64,000 bases of DNA from Sandaracinaceae bacterium (GTDB lineage Bacteria > Myxococcota_A > Polyangia > Polyangiales > Houyiibacteriaceae): positions 1,110,659 to 1,174,658 of the forward strand of contig JACKEJ010000004.1 in assembly GCA_020633055.1 (NCBI GenBank). The letters run 5' to 3'. The notes under the pieces were generated by a model. That model saw nothing but the letters and a program-made list of their open reading frames with translations, had not been told where the DNA came from and searched no databases. The translations under genes were made by a program, and so were the position numbers. Positions 8,427 to 17,678 of this stretch are shown piece after piece (the stretch's first letter is position 1; each line of letters opens with the position of its first letter).

Positions 8427-9451
8427 ATGGACACCCTGCGCATGCCCGCCGAGTGGGCCCCGCACGACGCGTGCTGGCTCGCCTTCCCGTACCTGGCCGA
8501 CGAGTGGCAGGGGCACCTCGAGGACGCCCAGTCCGACGTCGCCGCGTTCGCGTGCGCTCTGGTAGCGGCCGGTGAGCGCGTGGAGCTGCTGGTGCGCACG
8601 CCCGCCATCGAGGAGACGGCCCGCGCCCTGATCGGGCCCCTGTCCGAGGTGCGCTATCACCAGGTGCCCTACGGGGACTGCTGGGTGCGCGACACGGGCT
8701 GCGTGTTCGTGTTCGAGCCGGGTGCGCCGGCGGGGTTGGCGGCCCGCTCGTTCGTGTTCGACAGCTGGGGGGGCAAGTTCGACATGCCGGGGGACCCCGA
8801 GGTGTCGGGCCACATGGCCGGGTTGGCGGGGGTGCCCGTCACCGCCGCGAGCTTCGTGCTGGAGGGGGGCGGCATCGAGACCGACGGGCTCGGCACCTTC
8901 CTGGTGACCGACTGCGTGGTGGACCGCAACGCCGGCTGGACACGCGAGACGGCCGCGGCCGAGCTGCAGCGCACGCTGGGCGCGAAGGTCGTGCACTTCG
9001 TCGACGGCCTGCTGAAGAACGACCACACGGACGGGCACATCGACACGCTGGCGCGCTTCGTCGCCCCCGGGAAGGTCATGTGCATGGCGCCGGCAGGCCC
9101 CGAGGACCCCAACCGCGAGGGGCTCGAGCAGGTCATCGCGTCGCTGGCCGGCAAGCGCGACGCGCGCGGCGAGCTGCTGGAGGTGGTCACGGTGCCGTCG
9201 CCGGGTGCGGTGATCATCGATGACTTCCTGACCCCCGCCAGCTACTGCAACTTCTACATCGCCAACCGCGCCCTGCTGCTGCCGGCCTACGGGGTGCCCG
9301 GGGACGAGGTGGCGCGCGCCGCGCTGGCCCCGCACTTCCCGGACCACGAGGTGGTGCTGGTCCCCACGAGGGGATTGATCGTGGGGGGTGGGGGGTTGCA
9401 CTGTGCGTCTCAGCAGCAACCCCGCGCGCCCGGCGCCGAAGGAGCCCCCTC

Positions 9452-9455
<4 letters not shown>
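8427..9455 (+). CDS. aguA: Agmatine deiminase
   Basis: 342 residues, the normal size for the peptidylarginine/agmatine deiminase family. Signature segments are MPAEWAPHDACWLAFP at the start, GDCWVRDTGCVFV, LEGGGIETDG, KNDHTDGHIDTLARFV (with the catalytic His) and GGGGLHC close to the end, where Cys326 is the expected nucleophile. The enzyme converts agmatine to N-carbamoylputrescine and ammonia in the cytoplasm, the second step of the arginine decarboxylase route to putrescine. It overlaps the next gene by 4 bases (ATGA) and that gene encodes the following enzyme of the pathway, which makes the assignment strong. Confidence 0.92.
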
Positions 9456-10318
<863 letters not shown>

Positions 10319-10345
10319 GCGACGGCCAGGGTCCGCCCCGGCGAC

Positions 10346-10774
10346 TCAGCTGCCACGCTTGGACCAGTTCTCGACCTCGATACCCTTGAAGCGGGTGAAG
10401 TCCTTCACGTTCAGCGTCACGAGCGTCAGCTGGTTCACATGGGCCACCGCCGCGATCTGGCCATCGACGAAGGGGGTGGGCTTCCCCAGCCTCTCGAGCC
10501 GCGCGCGCTCGACACCGTGCCAGCGCGCTGCCGCATGGTCGTAGGGGAGCACAGGCAGCGACGCCAACACCACGTCTTCGAGGTAGGCCTCGATGGCGCT
10601 ACGACGCTTTCCCAAAGGGAGTCGCGCGCACCCGAACGTCAGCTCGTGCCAAACGGGCGCCGCGATGGCGCACTCGTGACCGTGTTCTTCCAGTTTTCGG
10701 AGCACGCTGGCGTTGGGCTGCTTCGAGAGGGGTGAGGAGACGATGCTGGTGTCGAGCAGGAAGCGAGCGGTCAA
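10346..10774 (-). CDS. PIN-domain toxin, VapC type
   Basis: 142 residues. The PIN fold is recognised from RFLLDTSIVS at the start (first metal-binding Asp at 8), a WHEL segment with an acidic residue in the middle, and FVDGQIAAVA followed by LTLVTLNVKDF, which carry the later acidic ligands. VapC toxins are magnesium-dependent ribonucleases, often acting on tRNA or rRNA; the target here is unknown. The gene overlaps the upstream antitoxin gene by 4 bases. The conserved length and intact acidic residues suggest a working toxin. Confidence 0.85.
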   Translation of the reverse strand: MTARFLLDTSIVSSPLSKQPNASVLRKLEEHGHECAIAAPVWHELTFGCARLPLGKRRSAIEAYLEDVVLASLPVLPYDHAAARWHGVERARLERLGKPTPFVDGQIAAVAHVNQLTLVTLNVKDFTRFKGIEVENWSKRGS

Positions 10775-11049
10775 AACGCGACCTTCCGACCAGGCTCACG
10801 ATCGCGAACCGCGGCGAACGCGTCGTCCTCCGAGCCCAGCTCTTGCGGAGAGTGTGTGGCGGTGAAGCGCCGCAAGGCATCTCCAAACGACACGCGCCCT
10901 GCACGCAGACGCTCGAACTCGTGCACGGACACCAGGACGGCGACGGGCTTCCCTCGCCGCGTCAGCTCGACCGCCTCACCAGCCTCCGCCTGGTCCACGA
11001 TGCGGGGCAAGTTGGAGCGCGCATCGGCGATGGAGTACCGCTTGGTCAC
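10771..11049 (-). CDS. Phd/YefM-family antitoxin
   Basis: 92 residues from the GTG at 11049. The Phd/YefM DNA-binding fold is clear: KRYSIADARSNLPRIVDQAE then GEAVELTRRGKPVAVLVS. The C-terminal half is charged and variable and should wrap the toxin. A longer reading from a GTG at 11076 is possible, but the shorter start is preferred. It puts a TACACT box (complement of 11056-11061) exactly 6 bases upstream and leaves the TGTACA repeats in the promoter. The antitoxin probably represses its own operon through those repeats. It is coupled to the PIN toxin by an ATGA overlap. Confidence 0.82.
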   Translation of the reverse strand: MTKRYSIADARSNLPRIVDQAEAGEAVELTRRGKPVAVLVSVHEFERLRAGRVSFGDALRRFTATHSPQELGSEDDAFAAVRDREPGRKVAF

Positions 11050-11055
11050 GAGCAG

Positions 11056-11083
11056 AGTGTACACCTTGATGTACACCTGTACA
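11056..11083 (-). promoter_or_regulatory. Toxin-antitoxin promoter with three TGTACA repeats
   Basis: The self-complementary hexamer TGTACA occurs at 11058-11063, 11070-11075 and 11078-11083. The first overlaps a TACACT -10-like box (bottom strand, 11061-11056) that lies 6 bases before the GTG start at 11049. Clustered palindromes across a core promoter are the usual operator form for Phd/VapB-type autoregulation. Confidence 0.5.
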
Positions 11084-11147
11084 AGGCCACGGTGACGGCT
11101 GCGGCGACTGCGTGCACGGGAGCCCTTGACGCCTCGTCATTCTCGGG

Positions 11148-11184
11148 TACCTTTTGTTGAAAATGAAAGTCAAAGTCGTTTTCA
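11148..11184 (+). promoter_or_regulatory. -10-like box and imperfect palindrome at the start of the PepSY gene
   Basis: TACCTT at 11148-11153 is 9 bases before the ATG at 11163. A 27-base imperfect palindrome bounded by TGAAAA (11158-11163) and TTTTCA (11179-11184) covers the expected transcription start and the start codon. Its A/T-rich half-sites recall Fur-type iron boxes, and PepSY membrane proteins of the PiuB type are often iron-regulated. The factor assignment is inference. Confidence 0.35.
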
Positions 11185-12440
11185 TGAGAGCGTGGGAGTC
11201 GTTGGGGGGGCTCCTCGCGGCACGCCGCAAGGGGGTGTACCGGGTCCACCGCGTGCTCGGGATCGTCCTCGCGCTGTGGCTCGCGCTGCTGGCGGGGACC
11301 GGCGCCTTGCTGATGTTCCGCGCTGAGCTGGACTGGCTGACGACCCCTGCACTCCGCATCTCTCCAGCTGCCGCAGGAGAGCGGGAGTTTCGGCCCGCTA
11401 GGGTTCTCCGTGGCGTGACCGCCTACGCGCCCGAGGCCACGGTGCTACGCGTGGACAGGCCCGAGACCGTGCGCTCGGCCAGCTTGGTGCGGGTTTCCGA
11501 GGGGGCCTACACCACGGAGCTGTTCGTCCATCCACGCACAGGGGCGGTCCTCGGCGGGCGGAGTCTCGACGGTGAGACACACTCGGTGGCCGATACCCTG
11601 CGACAGTTCCACGTGCGCCTGCTGCTGGGCGCGTGGGGTCGACCGTTGGTGGGTGTCTTGGGGGTGCTGTGGCTGGTTGCGCTCGTCACAGGCTGGTGGG
11701 TGCACGGGCGGCGTCGCCCCACGCGGCGCACACGCTCGCTGCGTGCTCGACTTCACGGGGGTCTGGCCTACACGACGCTGCCGTTCGCGATCTTGATGGG
11801 TCTCTCCGGGGCCTACCTCGGGCTCGAGACCGTCCCGTACCTGCTCGAGCGCGTGCAGCGGGCACACGCGACATCCACGAACGCGGCGGTCCCGAGCCAG
11901 ACGCCGGCGGTCGCGCAGGCCGGACCACCTGGTCCCCACACCACCGCGCTGCCCGAAGCTCCTACGGTCCCAGAGGAGAGGCACGACAGATCCCACGGGG
12001 AGCTCGTCCGAGCGCGCCTGAGCGAGCTCACGAACCTGGACGCGCACGTCCGGCGCGTGTCTCCGGAAGCGGGCGTGACCACGCTGTTCCCGCCGCTCGA
12101 GGCCGGGCAGACCTGGCTCGTGGCGCTCAGCCGGACCTCACCCCTCTTGCCGCCGGGGTCCGTCGAGCTCGAGCTGGGAGCATCCCACTCCCCACGGCTC
12201 TACCCCCCCGACACGCTAGGCCATGTCACGGGCGCGCTCGAGGCGCTGCACGTGGGCTCGTTCGCTGCCCACGCGGGCCCCTTCGCGTGGGTGCTGCGCG
12301 CGCTCTGGGCCCTGCTGGGCCTCACGCCGGCCGTCGTCGCCATGGCCGGCCTCTACGGCACCTACCGCCGTCTCCACGTCCGCGCTGCGAAGCGCCACCC
12401 CCTCCCTCTCTCCCCACTACCCCTACGAGACCCCACATGA
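11163..12440 (+). CDS. PepSY-associated membrane protein (PiuB-like)
   Basis: 425 residues from the ATG at 11163. An N-terminal VHRVLGIVLALWLALLAGTG segment is the first membrane helix of the PepSY_TM family, with its typical His. It is followed by a periplasmic PepSY-like region, a second helix pair near LVGVLGVLWLVALVTGWWVHGRRRP and LHGGLAYTTLPFAILMGLSG, a variable Pro-rich loop, and a last helix near the C-terminus. Proteins of this family are linked to siderophore uptake or periplasmic reduction. A TTG at 11154 and an ATG at 11184 are other possible starts. It overlaps the following small gene by 4 bases. Confidence 0.72.
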   Translation: MKVKVVFMRAWESLGGLLAARRKGVYRVHRVLGIVLALWLALLAGTGALLMFRAELDWLTTPALRISPAAAGEREFRPARVLRGVTAYAPEATVLRVDRPETVRSASLVRVSEGAYTTELFVHPRTGAVLGGRSLDGETHSVADTLRQFHVRLLLGAWGRPLVGVLGVLWLVALVTGWWVHGRRRPTRRTRSLRARLHGGLAYTTLPFAILMGLSGAYLGLETVPYLLERVQRAHATSTNAAVPSQTPAVAQAGPPGPHTTALPEAPTVPEERHDRSHGELVRARLSELTNLDAHVRRVSPEAGVTTLFPPLEAGQTWLVALSRTSPLLPPGSVELELGASHSPRLYPPDTLGHVTGALEALHVGSFAAHAGPFAWVLRALWALLGLTPAVVAMAGLYGTYRRLHVRAAKRHPLPLSPLPLRDPT

Positions 12441-12697
12441 ACCCGAACCGCAAATTCATCAGCCGCCCACACGAGTGCAAGAAGACGCGCCTGGCCGAGA
12501 GCGCCGTCGCGTCGGTCGACGTCTCGGACTGCGGCGTCATCTACCTGCACATGGGCGCCGTCACCCTGCGCCTCGCCCCCAGCGTGCTGTCCGAGCTGCT
12601 CTCGACCCTGGGCGAGGCCGTGGCGATGCACGCCTGTCAGCAAGCCTCGGGCGACGGACCCTTCGACTGGATGAGCCGCGTCGAGTACGAGTCCTGA
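12437..12697 (+). CDS. Small protein of unknown function coupled to the PepSY gene
   Basis: 86 residues, beginning in the ATGA that also ends the PepSY gene. The sequence has no signal peptide or membrane segment. It looks like a small alpha/beta cytoplasmic protein: ASVDVSDCGVIYLHMGAVTLRL suggests two strands, and SVLSELLSTLGEAVAMHA a helix. It was accepted because of the coupling and its normal composition. I do not recognise the family; a role with the PepSY protein is inferred only from the overlap. Confidence 0.6.
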   Translation: MNPNRKFISRPHECKKTRLAESAVASVDVSDCGVIYLHMGAVTLRLAPSVLSELLSTLGEAVAMHACQQASGDGPFDWMSRVEYES

Positions 12698-12729
12698 AGC
12701 ACGGACGAGCCAACCCGCGCCGTGTCGGC

Positions 12730-12735
12730 TACCTT
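12730..12735 (+). promoter_or_regulatory. TACCTT -10-like box, leaderless type
   Basis: TACCTT ends 9 bases before the ATG at 12745, with no ribosome binding site between. The same hexamer precedes the ATG at 11163 at the same distance. Confidence 0.35.
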
Positions 12736-12744
12736 GGCGCCCCG

Positions 12745-13767
12745 ATGGCGACTTCCCCCCGAGAGGTGACGCGACGTGGTACGAGCCACGTGGTGTGCGT
12801 GATGTCCACTTGGCTCCTGCTGACGCTGGACGCCACCGGCTGCGGAGGGGGCGACCCGGGTGTGGATCAAGGCAGAGACCAGGCGGCAGACCAGGCACTG
12901 TCAGACGGGGGCGCGGACCAGAGCGCGCCCGTCGACCTGGGCGGCGACCTCGCCATGGTCGATCTCGGACGGGACCTCGGCAACGGGCTGGCGGACGTGG
13001 GTACGCCCGACCTGAGCACGGGCCCCACCGACGTGGGCACACCCGACATGGGCACGCCCGACCTGAGCGCGGGGCCCACCGACATGGGCGCACCCGACGA
13101 AGGGCCGCCATGCGGGCCTGCGACCTGTGCGGGCTGCTGCGACAGCTTCGGCACCTGCCGCGCGGGTGACCAGTTCTCGTTCTGCGGGCTCGGGGGCGGT
13201 AGCTGTGACCGCTGCACCTGGCCAGAGTCGTGCGAGGTGGGTACCTGCGAGCCGCGCGCCTGCTCGGCGACCGCCCCCTCGCGCGGCGTCGACGGTAGCG
13301 ACGACTGTGGCCCCGCCGGCCGCGAGTACGTCTGCGACTGCCCCGACAACGCGGCGGGGTGCGTGGGGACTGGGGTCTGCGTGTCCCAGTACGAGACCCG
13401 CTTCCGCTTCCGCGTCGCCACGGCGCAGTTCGACCCGAACGTCATGTACGACCCCGGCCCGCCCGGGCCCGACACGACGATCGCGCCGGACCCCATCGTC
13501 GAGCTCGAATTCGGGAACACGCCCGCCTACACGACGGCGCTGGTCGAGGGCGTCTACTACCACGCGTACGAGCCCATCGTGGGCGTGCTGCGGGGCGTCA
13601 CGGGCCTGCCGCTCTTGCGGGTGACGCTGTACGACGCGGACTATCCCGGCCTCTCCGAGCGCCTCCACTGCGACTTCTCGCTGGACGAGGCGGAGGACGT
13701 GCGCTCCCGCCGTCTGGTGTGTCAGGAGGGCGCCGTGTACGTGGAGCTGTTCGTCGAGCCGCAGTAG
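12745..13767 (+). CDS. Exported Cys-rich protein with DMG/PDLS spacer repeats
   Basis: 340 residues. A hydrophobic segment (VCVMSTWLLLTLDATGC, about 18-34) ends in a Cys that could be lipid-modified, although the lipobox is not ideal. Residues about 38-115 are a low-complexity spacer of Asp, Gly and Pro repeats (VGTPDLS, MGTPDLS units). A Cys-rich module follows (CGPATCAGCCDSFGTCRAGD and on, about 12 Cys to residue 210). The C-terminal third is a globular domain that reads like a C2-type or other beta-sandwich (FRFRVATAQFDPNVMYD, LLRVTLYDADYPGLSE). This domain organisation is common in cell-surface proteins of Polyangia. Function is unknown. Confidence 0.65.
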   Translation: MATSPREVTRRGTSHVVCVMSTWLLLTLDATGCGGGDPGVDQGRDQAADQALSDGGADQSAPVDLGGDLAMVDLGRDLGNGLADVGTPDLSTGPTDVGTPDMGTPDLSAGPTDMGAPDEGPPCGPATCAGCCDSFGTCRAGDQFSFCGLGGGSCDRCTWPESCEVGTCEPRACSATAPSRGVDGSDDCGPAGREYVCDCPDNAAGCVGTGVCVSQYETRFRFRVATAQFDPNVMYDPGPPGPDTTIAPDPIVELEFGNTPAYTTALVEGVYYHAYEPIVGVLRGVTGLPLLRVTLYDADYPGLSERLHCDFSLDEAEDVRSRRLVCQEGAVYVELFVEPQ

Positions 13768-13839
13768 CGGTAGCGCGTCAGCCTCGCCGAGCCCGAGCAA
13801 CCGGCCCGGGCCGCGCAGCTCACAGCGCGAACGTCGGGC

Positions 13840-14625
13840 TCACGGAGCGCGCCCGCGCAGCACCCGTACGGTCCCACCAGGGGTCGAGACCCGCCCGTAC
13901 ATGTCGACCACCAGAGCCCGCACCTCGCTGCCCACGCGCACTTGGCCGCGTCCCGTGACGGTGGGCGAGCCACAGCGCCCGCCGAGGGTGGCCTCGGCCA
14001 GGAGCTCGGTGCCGCCCGTGCCGACGTCGATGAGCTGAACGTCGCCGCCGCCCACCGGCTCCAGCACGACAAAGGAGTAGGCGCCTGGGACCGCCCGCGT
14101 CAGGCGCACGCGCGTGACGTAGTGCAACAGCTCGATGCGACCGCGCGACGCTTCGCGGGACTCGCGCCGTTCGAAGTGCGTCACCCGAGCGAGCCCAGGG
14201 TCGGCGGGCGCGGCCGCCAGCGTGCCGCCGATGGTCAGCCTCGGGAGCGTGACACCTTCGGGGGTGAGCCCCTCCACCGTGTACTCACCGTCCGCGGGCG
14301 CGCGCGCGAAGTCAAGCCGCACCAGACCCCCGGGGAGCGTGGTCGGGGTGAGCGGGATGCGCGTGGCACCGCGCACCAACGCGGCCGCGTGGCTCAGCGT
14401 CAGCTCTCCGTTGGGGCCACTGGTGACGGGGACGCCACCGCGCACGTAGCCATAGTCCAGCGCCACCAACAGGGATCCATCGCGGGGGACCGGCCGCTCG
14501 AGAGGCGTCACGATGCGCCCGGAGGGGACCGGCATGGCGCACAGCGCCTCGGCGCGCGAGGCCGGTGCAATGACTGCGACGCAGCCCAGGAGGAACAACA
14601 CGTGGGCGAGGCGATGGTGCGGCAT
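13840..14625 (-). CDS. Exported protein of unknown function
   Basis: 261 residues with a signal peptide (LAHVLFLLGCVAVIAPASRA, then EALCAMPVP). The mature part is beta-rich, with short strands and Gly/Pro turns, and there is no motif I can name. A TATGAT box on the same strand lies 5 bases before the ATG, which supports this start. It is the last of three leftward genes downstream of dnaN (gaps 39 and 50 bases), but has its own promoter-like box. Confidence 0.55.
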   Translation of the reverse strand: MPHHRLAHVLFLLGCVAVIAPASRAEALCAMPVPSGRIVTPLERPVPRDGSLLVALDYGYVRGGVPVTSGPNGELTLSHAAALVRGATRIPLTPTTLPGGLVRLDFARAPADGEYTVEGLTPEGVTLPRLTIGGTLAAAPADPGLARVTHFERRESREASRGRIELLHYVTRVRLTRAVPGAYSFVVLEPVGGGDVQLIDVGTGGTELLAEATLGGRCGSPTVTGRGQVRVGSEVRALVVDMYGRVSTPGGTVRVLRGRAP

Positions 14626-14630
14626 GGCTC

Positions 14631-14636
14631 ATCATA
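14631..14636 (-). promoter_or_regulatory. TATGAT -10-like box, leaderless type
   Basis: On the bottom strand TATGAT ends 5 bases before the ATG at 14625. It is the closest match to the TATAAT consensus among the boxes of this kind in the window. Confidence 0.42.
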
Positions 14637-14675
14637 CCCCGCGCCGTCGGCGTTGCTTGGCGCGCTGCGCAAGGT

Positions 14676-16511
14676 TCAGCGAGGAACGATGGGCACCGTC
14701 ACCGCGACAGGGTCGTGAGGTTCGGGTCGCGCGCCGCTCGAACGGAGCGCGCCCACGTGGAGGGACGGCGCTGAGGCTCGCTCTGGCGTGCCGCTCGGGG
14801 CCACGGACAAGTGCGTGACGTCCGTCGTGACCCGGTCACCGGCGCGCAGCACGGCTGGCGACAGCGCGCCCTCGAAGAGCAGCGTCACACGCCGTAGCGG
14901 CAGCGCCTCGCCCACGCGCAGCGCCAGGTCCGAAGGGCAGGGCCCGTGGGCGACGAGGTGCAGCCGTACGCCGTCCCCGGTGGGCAGGCGCGTTCCGTGG
15001 GTGACTGCGAGGCACGCCGTCAGGTCCTGCTCGCGCCGAGCGACGGGGCCGCTCGCCTCATCCAAGAAGGGCCCGAGCCCGGACCGAGGGTCGCGTCCGC
15101 GCTCGAGCAGAACGTACGGCGGAGCGTACAGCCGCACGCCGCGATCCTCGCGGGCCATGAACGCCCGCACCACGGGCTCCTCCGCCGTCCGTAGCAGGGT
15201 GCCTTGGCCGACATAGCGAGCGCGGTGGGAGACGTCGAATACCGCAAAGTCCACCTGGCGCTCCGGCGGGGCCGCGCGGTGCAGCGCTCGCCTCTCGGCC
15301 AGGTGCGGGAGCAACGCGTCGGGCGCCTGCACGGAGGCCCCCTCGGGGATGCTGGCGAGCACCTGGCGCGCCGCGTGCGTGGCGTCGTCGTCGACGTAGG
15401 AGCCCACCCGACAAGGCAACGCGCCGGGCCCACAGCCGCCGAGCACGTAGGCCACCACGGACGTAGCGCCCACCGCACGACGGGCCCACGCGCGACGTCG
15501 CTCCCCATCGGCACCCCACCATGCGTCCAGCCGCGCGAGCCCGTGGATGCCAGCCCACGACACGGCCGGCAAGGCGGGGGTGAGGTAGTGGGTGCGCAGC
15601 TCGCTGGTGGTCGGAAACCGGCTCAGCAGCAGCATGGCGAGCACGGGAGCAGCGGGCAAGAGGCGCGCTGGTGACAGCAGGGGCAACAAGAGCAACGGCG
15701 CCAGCACGCGCGGCAAGAACGACGCCTTCTCCGGCTGGCCGAGGTGAGAGAGCACCTCTCCCGGTTGTGCGAACAGCGCCAGCACGGCCGAGACCAGGCT
15801 GCCACCCAGGTGTCCGAAGTGCTGGTCCACCGAGCCGCCCACGGGCGCGAAGCGCGGGATGATCACCCCCACCCACAGCACCAGATACAGCAGCGAGCCG
15901 AGCGCGACGGCCAACGCGACGCGCTGTCCGTGGTGCCCGTCGAGGGATGCCGCTGGACGCCACAGCCACCACGCGAGCGCACCCGTCAACGCGGTGACGG
16001 CGGCCAGGTCTTCGCGACACGCGAGCACCGCCAGCGTGGCCCACCCCAGCTTGCGCGCGTCTCGCTGGTCCACGGCCGCGAGGCACCACACCAACGGCGC
16101 GAGCGCGAGGGTGCTGGGGTGGAACTCGTAGCTGAGCACGTGGCTGACGTTGGGATGCAGCGCGAACACCAACCCGGCCAGCGCACCCCAGGGACCGAGC
16201 CGCCGCATCCCGAGCTCGGCCAACGCCTGCGCGGCCAGCCCCGCGCTGAGGGTCTGCGCCAGCAGCAGCACCGGAACCGTGCCGAACAGCATGCCGAGGA
16301 AGCCGAGCGGGACCAGCACGGGCGAGGCGTGCAGCCCCAGCACGTGCGCGCCCATGATGGGGTCGTACAGGTCCCCGCGCGAGAGCCCGTAGGCCATGCG
16401 CGCATAGAACGCCAAGTCGAAGGTCTGGTTGTGGACGCTCCGAAAGCGCAGGTAGCCCATCGCGCCGAACACCAGCACGGGGGGCCACGCGGCAAACACC
16501 AAGCGACGCAC
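14676..16511 (-). CDS. DUF2079 multi-spanning membrane protein
   Basis: 611 residues, GTG start. The first 380 residues contain about ten hydrophobic helices with the DUF2079 pattern: NQTFDLAFYARMAYGL near the start, SYEFHPSTLALAPLVWCLA, and CREDLAAVTALTGALAWWLW. These recall GT-C type glycosyltransferases that use lipid-linked sugars, though transfer activity has not been shown for the family as far as I know. The C-terminal 230 residues are soluble and beta-rich. The gene starts 39 bases after the dnaN stop on the same strand, so it may be cotranscribed with dnaN. Confidence 0.75.
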   Translation of the reverse strand: MRRLVFAAWPPVLVFGAMGYLRFRSVHNQTFDLAFYARMAYGLSRGDLYDPIMGAHVLGLHASPVLVPLGFLGMLFGTVPVLLLAQTLSAGLAAQALAELGMRRLGPWGALAGLVFALHPNVSHVLSYEFHPSTLALAPLVWCLAAVDQRDARKLGWATLAVLACREDLAAVTALTGALAWWLWRPAASLDGHHGQRVALAVALGSLLYLVLWVGVIIPRFAPVGGSVDQHFGHLGGSLVSAVLALFAQPGEVLSHLGQPEKASFLPRVLAPLLLLPLLSPARLLPAAPVLAMLLLSRFPTTSELRTHYLTPALPAVSWAGIHGLARLDAWWGADGERRRAWARRAVGATSVVAYVLGGCGPGALPCRVGSYVDDDATHAARQVLASIPEGASVQAPDALLPHLAERRALHRAAPPERQVDFAVFDVSHRARYVGQGTLLRTAEEPVVRAFMAREDRGVRLYAPPYVLLERGRDPRSGLGPFLDEASGPVARREQDLTACLAVTHGTRLPTGDGVRLHLVAHGPCPSDLALRVGEALPLRRVTLLFEGALSPAVLRAGDRVTTDVTHLSVAPSGTPERASAPSLHVGALRSSGARPEPHDPVAVTVPIVPR

Positions 16512-16550
16512 GCGGGACCTCGACCTGCTCAGCGACCGCGCACGGGGCGC

Positions 16551-17678
16551 TCAGATGCGCATGGGCATGACGACGCCCACGAAGTCGGCGCCGTCGCCCA
16601 CGGGCTTGAGGACGCCCGGGTCGACCTCGCCGTTCAGCTCGAGCGCGACCTCGTCATGGGGCAGCGCGTTGAGCGCCTCGAGCAGGTACTTGGCGTTGAA
16701 GCCGATGGACAGCGGGTCGCCCGCGTAGTCCACCTCGAGCTCCTCGACGCCCTCACCCACGTCGGGGTTCTGGCTCTGCACGCGCAGCAGGCCGGCCGAG
16801 AGGTGCAGCTGCACGCCGCCGCTCTTGTCGTTGGCCACCAGGTTGATGCGCCGCAGCGACTCCACCAGCCGCGCGCGGGAGGCCACCACGCGCTTGCTCT
16901 GCTGCTTGGGGATGACCTTGTTGTAGGGCGGGAACTGCTCGTCCGCGAGCTTCACGCTCAGGCTCAGGCCCTCGCGCACGAAGAACGCGTGCCCCTTGGT
17001 CTTGGCGACCGCGACGGTGGCCGGCGCGTCGCTGCCCTTCTGCTCGGCGCGAGCCTCCTCGATCATGCGCTTCAGCTCGGCCACGCCCTTGTGCGGCACC
17101 AGCATGGTGAACTCGAGCGAGACGCCCGTGCTGTGCTCCGCCTTCGACAGGCGGTGACCGTCGGTGGTCACCAGGCGCAGCTTGCCGCCGTCGATCTCCA
17201 CCAGCGTGCCCGAGAGGTGCGGGCGCGTGTCGTCGTGCGACATGCTGTACTGCGTGAGGCCGATGAGCTCGCCCAGGCGGGTGGCGTCCAGCTCCGCGAA
17301 GGTGGCGTTCTCGGGCACGGGCAGCGGCGGGAAGTCGTCGTCCGCCATGCCGGGGATCTTGTAGCGCACCTTGCCACAGCGGATCTCGCAGGCGTGGTTG
17401 GCCCCGACGTTGAAGCTGACCTCACCCTCGGGCAGGTTCTTCACGATGTCGAACAGGGTGCGCGCCGAGATGGCCACGCTGCCGGCGCGCTTGACCTCCG
17501 CGACCGAGAGCGAGGTGACCCCCAGGTAGAGGTCGGTGGCGGACAGCCGAACACGGTCCGTGCCCTCGGTGGCGAGCAGGATGTTCGACAGGATGGGCAT
17601 CGAGCTCTTCCGGTCGGCCACCGCGTGCGTGCGGGCCAGACAGCGGAGGAAGTCGCGTTTGCTGATGCTGAACTCCAT
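16551..17678 (-). CDS. dnaN: DNA polymerase III beta sliding clamp
   Basis: 375 residues, close to the 366 of the E. coli clamp. The three-domain clamp pattern is clear: MEFSISKRDFLRCLARTHAVADRKSS at the start matches domain 1, KYKIPG-like and DDFPPLP segments are family marks, and the end GVVMPMRI gives the classic C-terminal PMRL-like sequence. The clamp dimer encircles DNA and tethers the replicative polymerase. The gene is read away from a 0.5 kb region with DnaA-box-like sites. No dnaA is seen in the window, which contrasts with the usual dnaA-dnaN order. Confidence 0.95.
   Translation of the reverse strand: MEFSISKRDFLRCLARTHAVADRKSSMPILSNILLATEGTDRVRLSATDLYLGVTSLSVAEVKRAGSVAISARTLFDIVKNLPEGEVSFNVGANHACEIRCGKVRYKIPGMADDDFPPLPVPENATFAELDATRLGELIGLTQYSMSHDDTRPHLSGTLVEIDGGKLRLVTTDGHRLSKAEHSTGVSLEFTMLVPHKGVAELKRMIEEARAEQKGSDAPATVAVAKTKGHAFFVREGLSLSVKLADEQFPPYNKVIPKQQSKRVVASRARLVESLRRINLVANDKSGGVQLHLSAGLLRVQSQNPDVGEGVEELEVDYAGDPLSIGFNAKYLLEALNALPHDEVALELNGEVDPGVLKPVGDGADFVGVVMPMRI

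Noticed and set aside
13768..13839. Possible terminator between convergent genes
   Set aside because: GC-rich hairpins exist, but there is no T run, and in this base composition hairpins arise by chance.
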